Under the pieces are notes generated by a model. The model was given only the letters and a program-made list of their open reading frames with translations, ran no database searches and was not told the DNA's origin. A stretch of DNA of 8,473 bases, from the NCBI RefSeq assembly GCF_020216885.1, contig NZ_JAIWON010000140.1, positions 1 to 8,473 on the forward strand. Reading direction: 5' to 3'. Numbering within the stretch: the first letter of the stretch is position 1; every line of letters begins with the position of its first letter. Shown piece by piece: positions 1 through 5,924 of this stretch. The position numbers were made by a program, and so were the translations under genes. This DNA comes from Zymomonas sp. (GTDB lineage: Bacteria > Pseudomonadota > Alphaproteobacteria > Sphingomonadales > Sphingomonadaceae).

Positions 1-331
1 GAACCGGCTTGATGAAATCATCCTGTTCCACCGTTTGGGTCAGAGCCATATGGGCCCGATTGTCGATATTCAGGTTCAGCATCTTTGCCGCTTGCTGGCG
101 GATCGGAAGATCACTTTGAAATTGAGCGACAAGGCACGGACTTGGTTAGGACGGGTCGGTTATGATCCGGTCTATGGTGCGCGTCCGTTACGTCGTGCTG
201 TTCAGAAATATCTTCAGGATCCTTTGGCTGAAGATTTGTTGAAAGGCACTATTCGTGATGGTCAGACGGTCAATGTCGATGAAGGCGATAGCCATCTGAT
301 CTTTAAAACTGAAGATTCAGTATCAGCCTAA
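1..331 (+). CDS. clpB: ClpB disaggregase, C-terminal end (partial, 5' cut by window)
   Basis: This is the C-terminal part of the AAA+ protein disaggregase ClpB. ClpB works in the cytoplasm with DnaK/DnaJ/GrpE to pull polypeptides out of aggregates. The reading frame is open from base 2 (N-R-L-D-E-I-I-L-F) and ends at TAA 329-331, leaving about 109 residues of a protein that is normally about 860 long. The first residues match the end of the second ATPase domain (FRPEFLNRLDEIILF in the family). The rest is the D2-small domain, with the signature G-Y-D-P-V-Y-G-A-R-P-L-R-R, whose GAR arginine is the sensor-2 residue, followed by the usual L-x-D-P-L-A-E-x-L-L-x-G helix. A TTG at 35 is internal and not a real start. 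A terminator follows within 10 bases, so clpB ends its transcript here. The promoter lies outside the window. Confidence 0.95.
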   Translation, partial: NRLDEIILFHRLGQSHMGPIVDIQVQHLCRLLADRKITLKLSDKARTWLGRVGYDPVYGARPLRRAVQKYLQDPLAEDLLKGTIRDGQTVNVDEGDSHLIFKTEDSVSA

Positions 332-337
332 AATAAA

Positions 338-380
338 AAAACAGCCCTTTCTTTTTGAGGAGGGGCTGTTTTCGTTTTTT
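338..380. terminator. Bidirectional intrinsic terminator between clpB and the thiE-like gene
   Basis: The arms AAAACAGCCC (338-347) and GGGCTGTTTT (363-372) pair perfectly. The stem extends inward with T-G, T-A, T-G and C-G pairs (348-351 with 359-362) around a 7-base loop. The plus strand continues with a T-rich tail to 380. On the minus strand the A-rich run at 331-341 becomes a U tract. The element therefore probably ends clpB from the left and the convergent thiE-like gene from the right. Confidence 0.9.
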
Positions 381-434
381 ATACAGAAAGTCTTCGGGTT
401 TTTAGAAAGTAATCTGGATAACAAGGGCAGAATA

Positions 435-1025
435 TTAGCGTTGCTGCTTCGCCCAAAAAGACCATAAGCGATGATGGCGAAATTGGTCATCTTGCCAGAT
501 ATCAATACCCGAAAAACCATCACATGAAGGTAAAGCCCGAATAGTTTTGGCGTTAATTCCCCCTAAGGCAAAGACTTTTTGTCGAATTGAACGTTTAAGC
601 TGAAGAAATTTTATACGTCCCAAAAATGGTTTTCCTAGATGAGAACGGGTTGAAAAAAGGGGAGATAAAAAGACGAAATCAACCTTGCGACACAGAATGC
701 TATCGCGCCTGTTATGGACAGCCTGACTGCGGAGTAAGGGACGTGCCGTTCTCTGGCTGGAAAAATAGCCGTGGACACCATCAGCTTTCCATGCAGCAGC
801 AAGACGAGCCGAGCCAGCCAGAAATAAAACCAGTTTTCTTTTCTTGGCTATGCGTTGAATTTTTTGGAACAAATCTTTTCGAATTTTGAAGGGTAAGCGA
901 TAATGACGAAATACAATGCCGCTACCTCGCGGTAGTTTCTTTACGGCATCTAGCAGACCATCACCCAACCGTTCGTCTGTCATAAGCCATAGCCGTGGCC
1001 ATGTATTTTTTAATTTATCATTCAT
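435..1025 (-). CDS. Thiamine-phosphate-synthase/TenI-like protein, degenerate active site
   Basis: This 196-residue protein shows traces of the thiamine phosphate synthase (ThiE)/TenI TIM-barrel family. A-D-G-V-H at 81-85 resembles ThiE DGVHLGQ. A-V-H at 102-104 resembles the S-V-H strand. S-P-L-F-S-T-R at 121-127 resembles GPIFPTxTK. A-L-G-G-I at 153-157 and G-F-S-G-I-D-I-W at 170-177 match the last two phosphate-binding strands. ThiE joins hydroxymethylpyrimidine diphosphate and thiazole phosphate, and the Asn-Asp of its I-I-N-D strand binds Mg and diphosphate. Here the matching strand reads L-V-L-F-L-A-G-S (65-72), with no Asn-Asp, and the LGQ after DGVH is lost. Catalysis as ThiE is therefore doubtful; a TenI-like isomerase or another role is possible. 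The ATG at 1023-1025 has a GGA about 9 bases upstream and a weak AGG touching the start. No other thiamine gene or TPP riboswitch is visible nearby. The gene converges on clpB and shares its terminator. Confidence 0.75.
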   Translation of the reverse strand: MNDKLKNTWPRLWLMTDERLGDGLLDAVKKLPRGSGIVFRHYRLPFKIRKDLFQKIQRIAKKRKLVLFLAGSARLAAAWKADGVHGYFSSQRTARPLLRSQAVHNRRDSILCRKVDFVFLSPLFSTRSHLGKPFLGRIKFLQLKRSIRQKVFALGGINAKTIRALPSCDGFSGIDIWQDDQFRHHRLWSFWAKQQR

Positions 1026-1060
1026 CCTAGGTTCCGAAAAAATCCATTATGAAGCAAAAA

Positions 1061-1080
1061 ATGCTGCATAAATGCAGCGT
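1061..1080 (-). terminator. Terminator-like hairpin in the leader of the thiE-like gene
   Basis: GCTGCA (1063-1068) and TGCAGC (1073-1078) form a perfect 6-bp stem with a 4-base loop, extendable by a U-G and an A-U pair. Read on the minus strand, the stem is followed at once by a six-U run (from 1061 down to 1056). It lies about 35 bases upstream of the thiE-like start. It could be an attenuator for that gene or the end of a short minus-strand RNA. No alternative antiterminator fold was identified. Confidence 0.4.
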
Positions 1081-1111
1081 TTAAAAATAAAAAACATTAT
1101 CTTTCGTCATT

Positions 1112-1140
1112 TTGTTAAAAAGATTTCCAAAATGGATAGT
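1112..1140 (+). promoter_or_regulatory. Possible sigma-70 promoter for the JAB-domain gene
   Basis: TTGTTA (1112-1117) and GATAGT (1135-1140) are separated by 17 bases, each matching 4 of 6 consensus positions. They sit about 45 bases ahead of the ATG at 1185. The spacer is AT-rich, so chance matches are likely. Confidence 0.3.
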
Positions 1141-1184
1141 ATCCTACTAGCAAATTTTTTAAGAAGACCAATAAATTAGACATT

Positions 1185-1610
1185 ATGAAACTTTCATTTG
1201 CCATTGACGATCGGCATATTATGAAGCGTTATCAAGGATGCGTCCGGTGCCTTGATGATGCGATCGATTTGTTTAAGTGGCGCTTCGTTGGGTTGGATAT
1301 TGAGCAGATTTATATCGCTTATCTGACCGCCGAAGGTAATATTCTTGCTGTTATCGGAGAAAATGTCGGCGACTGCCTGGCATCCTATTTGGACATCCGG
1401 AATATTTTGAGACATGCCATTATTTTGAGTGCTGATAGTCTTATTCTGGCTCATAATCACCCAAGTGGTGACCCTACGCCTAGCTATATGGATAGGGATA
1501 CAACAAAAAGATTAGCCCTTGTAACGCGTATGGCCGGTATAAAATTATTGGATCATCTTATTTTTGCGAATAAAAAATGCCAGAGCTTTCATAGCATAGG
1601 TCTTTTATAA
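1185..1610 (+). CDS. Stand-alone JAB/MPN+ (RadC C-terminal type) metalloprotease-like protein
   Basis: This 141-residue protein matches the C-terminal JAB domain of the RadC/UPF0758 family. It carries the complete JAMM zinc motif H-N-H-P-S-G-D-P-T-P-S-Y-M-D, with zinc ligands H90, H92 and D103 plus S100. The family endings L-L-D-H-L-I (121-126) and S-F-H-S-I-G-L-L (134-141) follow. The catalytic glutamate upstream is not certain; E59 is the best candidate and E50 the alternative. The family P-R-E segment just before the core is altered to D-I-R-N (70-73). Full RadC proteins are about 220-230 residues with an N-terminal helix-hairpin-helix region, which is absent here. The substrate of RadC-type JAB domains is not established, and the old DNA-repair label was withdrawn. 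The ATG at 1185 has only a weak AAGAAG about 15 bases upstream. A second in-frame ATG at 1221 would give a protein 12 residues shorter. The gene appears to be monocistronic. Confidence 0.85.
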   Translation: MKLSFAIDDRHIMKRYQGCVRCLDDAIDLFKWRFVGLDIEQIYIAYLTAEGNILAVIGENVGDCLASYLDIRNILRHAIILSADSLILAHNHPSGDPTPSYMDRDTTKRLALVTRMAGIKLLDHLIFANKKCQSFHSIGLL

Positions 1611-1644
1611 GCAGAGATAATTTGTGATCTTATTTAAAATAAAA

Positions 1645-1687
1645 TCACTATTTTTAAGAAAATAGTGAGCAGCTTTTTGCATTTTTT
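1645..1687 (+). terminator. Intrinsic terminator after the JAB-domain gene
   Basis: TCACTATTTT (1645-1654) pairs perfectly with AAAATAGTGA (1659-1668) around a 4-base loop. A second small GCA/TGC fold and a T run (1682-1687) follow. The stem is AT-rich and the first T tract is interrupted, so termination may be leaky. Confidence 0.65.
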
Positions 1688-1700
1688 ATTCTGGATAGCA

Positions 1701-1777
1701 TGATGGATTAAAGCCTTTTAGTAAGGCCTCTCGATAATCTTAAAATTTAACTTTTGTAGGAAATAGATAATCCATCA
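1701..1777 (+). repeat. Long-range 10-bp inverted repeat enclosing a hairpin, upstream of the lipid kinase
   Basis: TGATGGATTA (1701-1710) is the exact reverse complement of TAATCCATCA (1768-1777). Between them is a small hairpin, GCCTT (1713-1717) with AAGGC (1723-1727). If transcribed, the 77-base unit could form a closed, branched RNA. It has no tRNA features and lies between the preceding terminator and the lipid kinase start, 75 bases before the GTG. It may be a leader element, a small RNA or a chance repeat in AT-rich DNA. Confidence 0.4.
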
Positions 1778-1852
1778 GAGTTATATTCAAAAAAATGATA
1801 AAAATTGCTTTTGATAAGAAAAACTGGGCGTTATTGAAACCGTCAAAACGGA

Positions 1853-2758
1853 GTGACGTCATCAATGGTTAATCAACGGATTGCTGTTATTGTTAATCCC
1901 ACCGCAGGGAAAAGACGGCATCATTCCGTGCAGCGTTTTGTTAATTATCTCGAAAAGGCAGGCTGTGAAGTCCTGATAGAGAAAACCCGCTTCCAAGGCC
2001 ATGCGACTGAATTAGCGAGAGGATTAGCGGATTCTGGAGAATATACCTATATTGTCGCTGCTGGTGGTGATGGCACGATTGCGGAAGTGGCAGAGGGTGT
2101 GATCGGTTCAGAAGCTGTTCTTGGCGTGCTTCCTATTGGGACAGCCAATGTCTTTGCCCATGAGTTATCCATAGCTTTTAATGAGATTCAAAATGCTGCC
2201 GATATTATCAAAGGGCATTGGGTAAAGATTTGGCCTGCTTATCTTTTTAATGACAGGAAACGAAGTCTTTCAATTCAAATGATTGGCATCGGCATAGATG
2301 CCCATATTGTTCACCATATTTCATCTCGATTAAAGCGGATGATCGGTAAAACAGCCTATTTGCTCCAGACGATACGCTCTCTCTGGCAATATCCCTTTTA
2401 TGAAATGTCGGTATCAATAGAGGGACAAGCAACAGAAAAGGCAACAGCTGTCATTATTTCAAAAGGCGCCTTATATGCCGGAAATTATAGATTGCTGCCT
2501 TGGTCAAAACAGACAGAAAAGGCCTTTTCTATCCTGTTATTTCAGTCACCTAGCAAAATGAACTATCTTTACGCAATTGCCGCTTTTTTTATCGGGAAGA
2601 TTGCTGATTGTAAGCATATCAAGATTGTGAATACTGAAAAAGTAAAGATTGAGGCGAACCCAAGGATTCCAATACAAAGCGATGGTGATGCAAAAGGATG
2701 CACCCCTGCGACGATAGAAATTTCAACCAAGGCTTTGAAAGTCGCCATTCCTGCGTGA
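1853..2758 (+). CDS. Diacylglycerol-kinase-family lipid kinase (soluble YegS/DgkB type)
   Basis: This 301-residue protein is a soluble DAGK-catalytic-domain lipid kinase. Such enzymes move phosphate from a nucleotide to a lipid hydroxyl, such as diacylglycerol or a related lipid, at the cytoplasmic face of the membrane. The N-terminal strand is I-A-V-I-V-N-P-T-A-G-K (10-20). The nucleotide-binding signature is A-A-G-G-D-G-T (69-75). The P-I-G-T-A-N-V-F-A-H-E-L segment (94-105) follows, and a late S-D-G-D (276-279) matches the family's C-terminal D-G-E/D lobe motif. Length is typical for YegS/BmrU/DgkB proteins. The lipid substrate cannot be told from sequence. The GTG at 1853 lies inside the only good ribosome site (GGAG, 1850-1853). 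The in-frame ATG at 1865, 11 bases after GGAG, is therefore a more likely start and would give 297 residues. It stands alone as a unit, converging on the efflux operon. Confidence 0.9.
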   Translation: MTSSMVNQRIAVIVNPTAGKRRHHSVQRFVNYLEKAGCEVLIEKTRFQGHATELARGLADSGEYTYIVAAGGDGTIAEVAEGVIGSEAVLGVLPIGTANVFAHELSIAFNEIQNAADIIKGHWVKIWPAYLFNDRKRSLSIQMIGIGIDAHIVHHISSRLKRMIGKTAYLLQTIRSLWQYPFYEMSVSIEGQATEKATAVIISKGALYAGNYRLLPWSKQTEKAFSILLFQSPSKMNYLYAIAAFFIGKIADCKHIKIVNTEKVKIEANPRIPIQSDGDAKGCTPATIEISTKALKVAIPA

Positions 2759-2818
2759 TCTTATTCTATTTAGGTCAAAAAATCCTATCAGTTTTCGAAT
2801 AGAGTATTATCGATAAAA

Positions 2819-2850
2819 GAAAGCCTGCCATGAAAATGGCAGGCTTTCTT
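2819..2850. terminator. Strong bidirectional terminator between the lipid kinase and efflux operon
   Basis: A perfect 13-bp stem, GAAAGCCTGCCAT (2819-2831) with ATGGCAGGCTTTC (2836-2848), is closed by a GAAA tetraloop. T-rich sequence follows on the plus strand. An A-rich run at 2813-2822 gives a U-rich tail on the minus strand. It lies 60 bases after the kinase stop and about 35 bases after the channel gene stop, so it serves both convergent units. Confidence 0.93.
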
Positions 2851-2884
2851 TGTTGTTAGGCGAAATAAGCTGAAAGAATAATGA

Positions 2885-4588
2885 TTATTCTTTTGGCCTT
2901 TCCAATTCGCCCTCTTCATTGAGAACCCCTTGCGTATTGGTCAGAGGTTTCGGGGGCTGAACCGGTTCCGGTGCTTTGTTGCTGTTATTGGTATGAGCAT
3001 CTTTCTCGTGAGATAAGTCACCACCCTTGCCAATTTCAGCACGAATACCTGTAATATCACCAATTTGCTGGATGATACCCTTCGCTTTGACGATTCTAGG
3101 CGACGGTGCCGTACCCGTTTTCTGTTCGCGTTCGATCTCGGCTTTATCCCGTGACCAACCGCCACCTAATGCCAAGAAAATTCTGATCTGATCATCTGAA
3201 ATCTTGCCATCAGAAGAGACGAGCTGCTGCTCATATTGTAACAGCGTCCGGTCAGCATCGAGAACCGGTAGCGCATTGATACGACCAAGAGAGAAAAGGC
3301 GATGGATGTCTTTATCCGCTGCCGCAGCGCGATCACGGGCTAAGGCGACCTCTGCCCGATGATCAAGATCATGAGTATAGGTTGTAAGAGCGGCTTCGGT
3401 TTCTTTCAGAGCGTTTAAAACAGTCTGATCAAATTGAGCCGCAGCAATACGGGTTTCAGATTTGGCCGCCAAAATTTCAGCGCGCGCCCGATTTCGGTTA
3501 GGCACCTGCCAGCTAAGACCCGGCCCCAAGTTAAATTCTCTGGTATGACCACCGAACATATGGCTGGCCATACCGGTCGAGCCTGCGGTAGCGCCTAGAG
3601 TAATTTTAGGCCACATTTCACCCATCGCGACGCCAATTTCAGCCGTTGCTGATCTTAAACGATATTCAGCACTGCGAATATCGGGACGACGATTAAGCAG
3701 GCTTTCACCATCACCAACCGGTATGGGTTGACGCAAAATCGGCTCTTCTTCGCAATTCGCGACTTCTGCCGGAAATTCTGCCGGTGGACGACCGGTTAAG
3801 ACGGCAAGACTGAAAAGAGCGACCTGTTTTCTAGCAACTTGTTGCGGCAAGGCAGCCTTGATTTGGGCTTCCTGTGCCATCTGCCGTCTGACATCCGTGG
3901 TCATAGCGCGTCCTTCGGAGCGCATACGGGCAATCAATGCGGTTGAACGTTCAGCAAGAGCAATCAGCTCTTTGGTAATCGCAATATCATGACCCGTGGC
4001 ACAAACCTCGACATAGGCCTGTGCCGTATTCGCGGCTACCGTAACGCGTGCCATATCATAGGCAGAACGGACGGCTTCTTCATCAGCATTCGCGGCTTCA
4101 ATAGCGCGATGCAGCTGACCGAGATAGTCAACCTGATAAGAGATAATAGCATCTAAAGAAGTAGCAAAGGCATCGGGGATATGCGGTCGATTAACGCTAT
4201 TGACCAAATATCGTTGATCCGAAAATTCGATATAATTTGCCCATGTGTTCAGATTGGTGCCGATGCGTTTAGCATCACGCGCCCGTGCCAAGGCCGCCGT
4301 TGAACGCGTAATATCGGCGGCCGCCACCTTCAGATCATTATTATGAGCAAAGGCTTCTTCTATGAGCTTATCTAATTGAGGCTCGTCATAAAGATGCCAC
4401 CAATGATCCGGCAAATCCGGCATTCTTGTCAGCGCTTTATTCTGGCTACTGACAAAATTGCCTTTGGCTGTCGGACGTTCAATAGCCGCATTTTGTGAAC
4501 GCTTGTATTTAGGCCCCAGAATACATCCGGCTGTCAGTGACGCCAAGACGGTTACTGTCAGCAGTGATGATAGCCGCCGCAATTTCAC
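2885..4588 (-). CDS. NodT-family outer-membrane efflux lipoprotein with extended C-terminal tail
   Basis: This is the outer-membrane channel of the tripartite pump, 567 residues long. It starts with a lipoprotein signal, M-K-L-R-R then a hydrophobic stretch ending L-T-A-G-C, with C22 as the predicted lipidated cysteine, followed by the family G-P-K-Y. The two OEP repeats are visible: W-W-x-L-Y-D-E-P-Q-L-D-K-L-I at 63-76 and L-L-N-R-R-P-D-I-R-S-A-E at 297-308. NodT proteins usually end near A-L-G-G-G-W, found here at 473-478. About 89 more residues follow, hydrophilic with a proline-rich stretch (P-E-P-V-Q-P-P-K-P-L), and are presumably periplasmic. The start is GTG (4586-4588), overlapping the adaptor's TGA as GTGA. 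It is preceded by an excellent GAGGAG 8 bases upstream, which decides the start. It is the last gene of the operon. Confidence 0.93.
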   Translation of the reverse strand: MKLRRLSSLLTVTVLASLTAGCILGPKYKRSQNAAIERPTAKGNFVSSQNKALTRMPDLPDHWWHLYDEPQLDKLIEEAFAHNNDLKVAAADITRSTAALARARDAKRIGTNLNTWANYIEFSDQRYLVNSVNRPHIPDAFATSLDAIISYQVDYLGQLHRAIEAANADEEAVRSAYDMARVTVAANTAQAYVEVCATGHDIAITKELIALAERSTALIARMRSEGRAMTTDVRRQMAQEAQIKAALPQQVARKQVALFSLAVLTGRPPAEFPAEVANCEEEPILRQPIPVGDGESLLNRRPDIRSAEYRLRSATAEIGVAMGEMWPKITLGATAGSTGMASHMFGGHTREFNLGPGLSWQVPNRNRARAEILAAKSETRIAAAQFDQTVLNALKETEAALTTYTHDLDHRAEVALARDRAAAADKDIHRLFSLGRINALPVLDADRTLLQYEQQLVSSDGKISDDQIRIFLALGGGWSRDKAEIEREQKTGTAPSPRIVKAKGIIQQIGDITGIRAEIGKGGDLSHEKDAHTNNSNKAPEPVQPPKPLTNTQGVLNEEGELERPKE

Positions 4589-5682
4589 CTTGCATGCTCC
4601 TCAGTTTTTTTCACTGTCTTTTGGACAGTGGTTACCTGACGGCTGGGAGCCTGCGTTTGTGCCGTTTTTGGATCTACCGTTACCTTAGTCTCCGAAATGT
4701 TGGTAACCGTTTCAGTCGCATTATTTTCAAGCGTCTTGACCACACTGTCGGAGACAGTTCTGTCTTCTAACACTTCAGGCACACCACCTGTAATAGAAGG
4801 CGGCAAAATAGGCCGAATATGCGAGTTATAGTGAACGGAGACCGTCGCCGTTCTACCTGCGACCAAACGGATACCTTCCGGCACACGGTCGATAGCAATA
4901 CGGACAGGGATACGTTGCGGCAAACGAACCCATGTAAAGGTTGGGTTGACGTTAGCCATCAGAGACGAGGTCGGATTAAGTTCACGGTCAGCGATACCGC
5001 GAGCTAGTGAATCCACATGGCCTTCGATGATTTTCTTTTCACCCATCAGGCGAATGGAGACTTTATCGCCGACACGGATACGCGGTAATTTGGTTTCTTC
5101 AAAGTAACCGACAACGCGCAAAGAATGGCGATCCAAAAGCGCGAATTCAGGCTTGCCTGATGTAGCATAGTTACCGGGACGAAGGGAGAAGTTCGTGATC
5201 CAGCCATCAACAGAGGCGCGAACAACCGAACGAACCACATTAACGCGAGCCGTATTGAGATTGGCTTTGGCTCTTTCGAGTTCAGCGGCTAGCTCATCGA
5301 CCTTGGAAGCGCCTTGTTCCAGAATTTCGGTCGAGACCAAATCGCCAAGCCGGATGTTACGCCGGTTTTCACGTTCGGCCTGTTCAAGACGGGAGGCGAC
5401 ATTGGCAACTTCGGCCTCTGCGGCTTCCAATGCCAAACGGAAACGAACCCGATCAACGATAAAGAGTGGCGTTCCTGCTGTCACATATTGGTTTTCACGG
5501 ACAAGGACATCCGTGACCAAACCGGAAACATCGGGCGTCACATTTTCAACATCGACCTGCACACGACCATCGCGTGTCCATGGTTCACGTTCATAGTAGA
5601 ACCACATTCGCAGGCTGACCCAAACGGCCACTAAAACGACAAACAGCGTTACAAGAACGCGTAGGACGGATCTCCGATCCAT
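4585..5682 (-). CDS. HlyD/AaeA-type periplasmic adaptor (membrane fusion protein)
   Basis: This 365-residue adaptor links the inner-membrane transporter to the outer-membrane channel across the periplasm. An N-terminal anchor helix (about 9-29) precedes the family segment R-E-P-W-T-R-D-G-R-V-Q-V-D (32-44). The first lipoyl half includes V-T-P-D-V-S-G-L-V (48-56). An alpha-helical coiled-coil hairpin spans about 83-150 and is rich in E, A and R. The second lipoyl half (A-S-V-D-G-W-I-T-N, 156-164) and a beta-barrel region (L-R-V-V-G-Y-F-E-E, 188-196) follow, up to V-S-V-H-Y (281-285). E. coli AaeA has about 310 residues. Here about 75 extra hydrophilic residues, rich in Thr, Val and Lys, follow the end of the barrel. 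The ATG is preceded by a G-rich AGGGGGAGG ribosome site that overlaps the stop region of the DUF1656 gene, 8 bases upstream. Confidence 0.93.
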   Translation of the reverse strand: MDRRSVLRVLVTLFVVLVAVWVSLRMWFYYEREPWTRDGRVQVDVENVTPDVSGLVTDVLVRENQYVTAGTPLFIVDRVRFRLALEAAEAEVANVASRLEQAERENRRNIRLGDLVSTEILEQGASKVDELAAELERAKANLNTARVNVVRSVVRASVDGWITNFSLRPGNYATSGKPEFALLDRHSLRVVGYFEETKLPRIRVGDKVSIRLMGEKKIIEGHVDSLARGIADRELNPTSSLMANVNPTFTWVRLPQRIPVRIAIDRVPEGIRLVAGRTATVSVHYNSHIRPILPPSITGGVPEVLEDRTVSDSVVKTLENNATETVTNISETKVTVDPKTAQTQAPSRQVTTVQKTVKKTEEHAR

Positions 5683-5690
5683 GCCTCCCC

Positions 5691-5924
5691 CTACAAGCGA
5701 AAAAAAGCCATAGGGTTACCAGCCACAGCAATATAGCCGGTAATTATACCCCAAACAACGATCAGCATTGCGGTATCAAATAAACCGCGATGCCAGACGA
5801 AACGATAAAGATTTAGTTTACTGAGCAACAAAGTAAGAAGCTGAGTAATCATGATCGCAATAGCGGCGCCTACGACAAGTGGGTGCATATAAACACCCAC
5901 AATATCAAATTCTCCCGTTATCAT
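5691..5924 (-). CDS. DUF1656/AaeX-type small inner-membrane protein
   Basis: This 77-residue protein matches the DUF1656 family, the AaeX type of small inner-membrane protein coded beside FUSC and HlyD genes. It opens with the family G-E-F-D-I-x-G-V-Y (4-12). A first membrane helix (about 14-34) is followed by the conserved loop L-Y-R-F-V-W-H-R-G-L-F-D (39-50) and a second helix (about 51-69). Its role in the pump is not known; it may help assemble or stabilise the transporter-adaptor complex. The ATG overlaps the upstream FUSC stop (ATGA), with a GGAG site 6 bases before it. The predicted size is normal for the family. Confidence 0.9.
   Translation of the reverse strand: MITGEFDIVGVYMHPLVVGAAIAIMITQLLTLLLSKLNLYRFVWHRGLFDTAMLIVVWGIITGYIAVAGNPMAFFRL

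Noticed and set aside
626..889. Plus-strand open frame of 87 codons opposite the thiE-like gene
   Set aside because: It lies wholly inside the minus-strand gene, shows no family features, and the minus-strand product has recognisable TIM-barrel motifs.
1026..1184. TPP riboswitch ahead of the thiE-like gene
   Set aside because: The conserved CUGAGA and ACCUGAUCUGG-type blocks are absent on the minus strand; only a simple hairpin is present.
1701..1777. Possible tRNA, given the 77-base length and closing stem
   Set aside because: No acceptor-end CCA context, no TTCGA-type T-loop and no anticodon arm; the closing stem is 10 bp, too long for an acceptor stem.
5195..5634. Two plus-strand open frames (133 and 106 codons) opposite the HlyD gene
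   Set aside because: Both are antisense shadows of a clear HlyD adaptor; the Ser/Thr/Arg-rich products look like reversed coding sequence.
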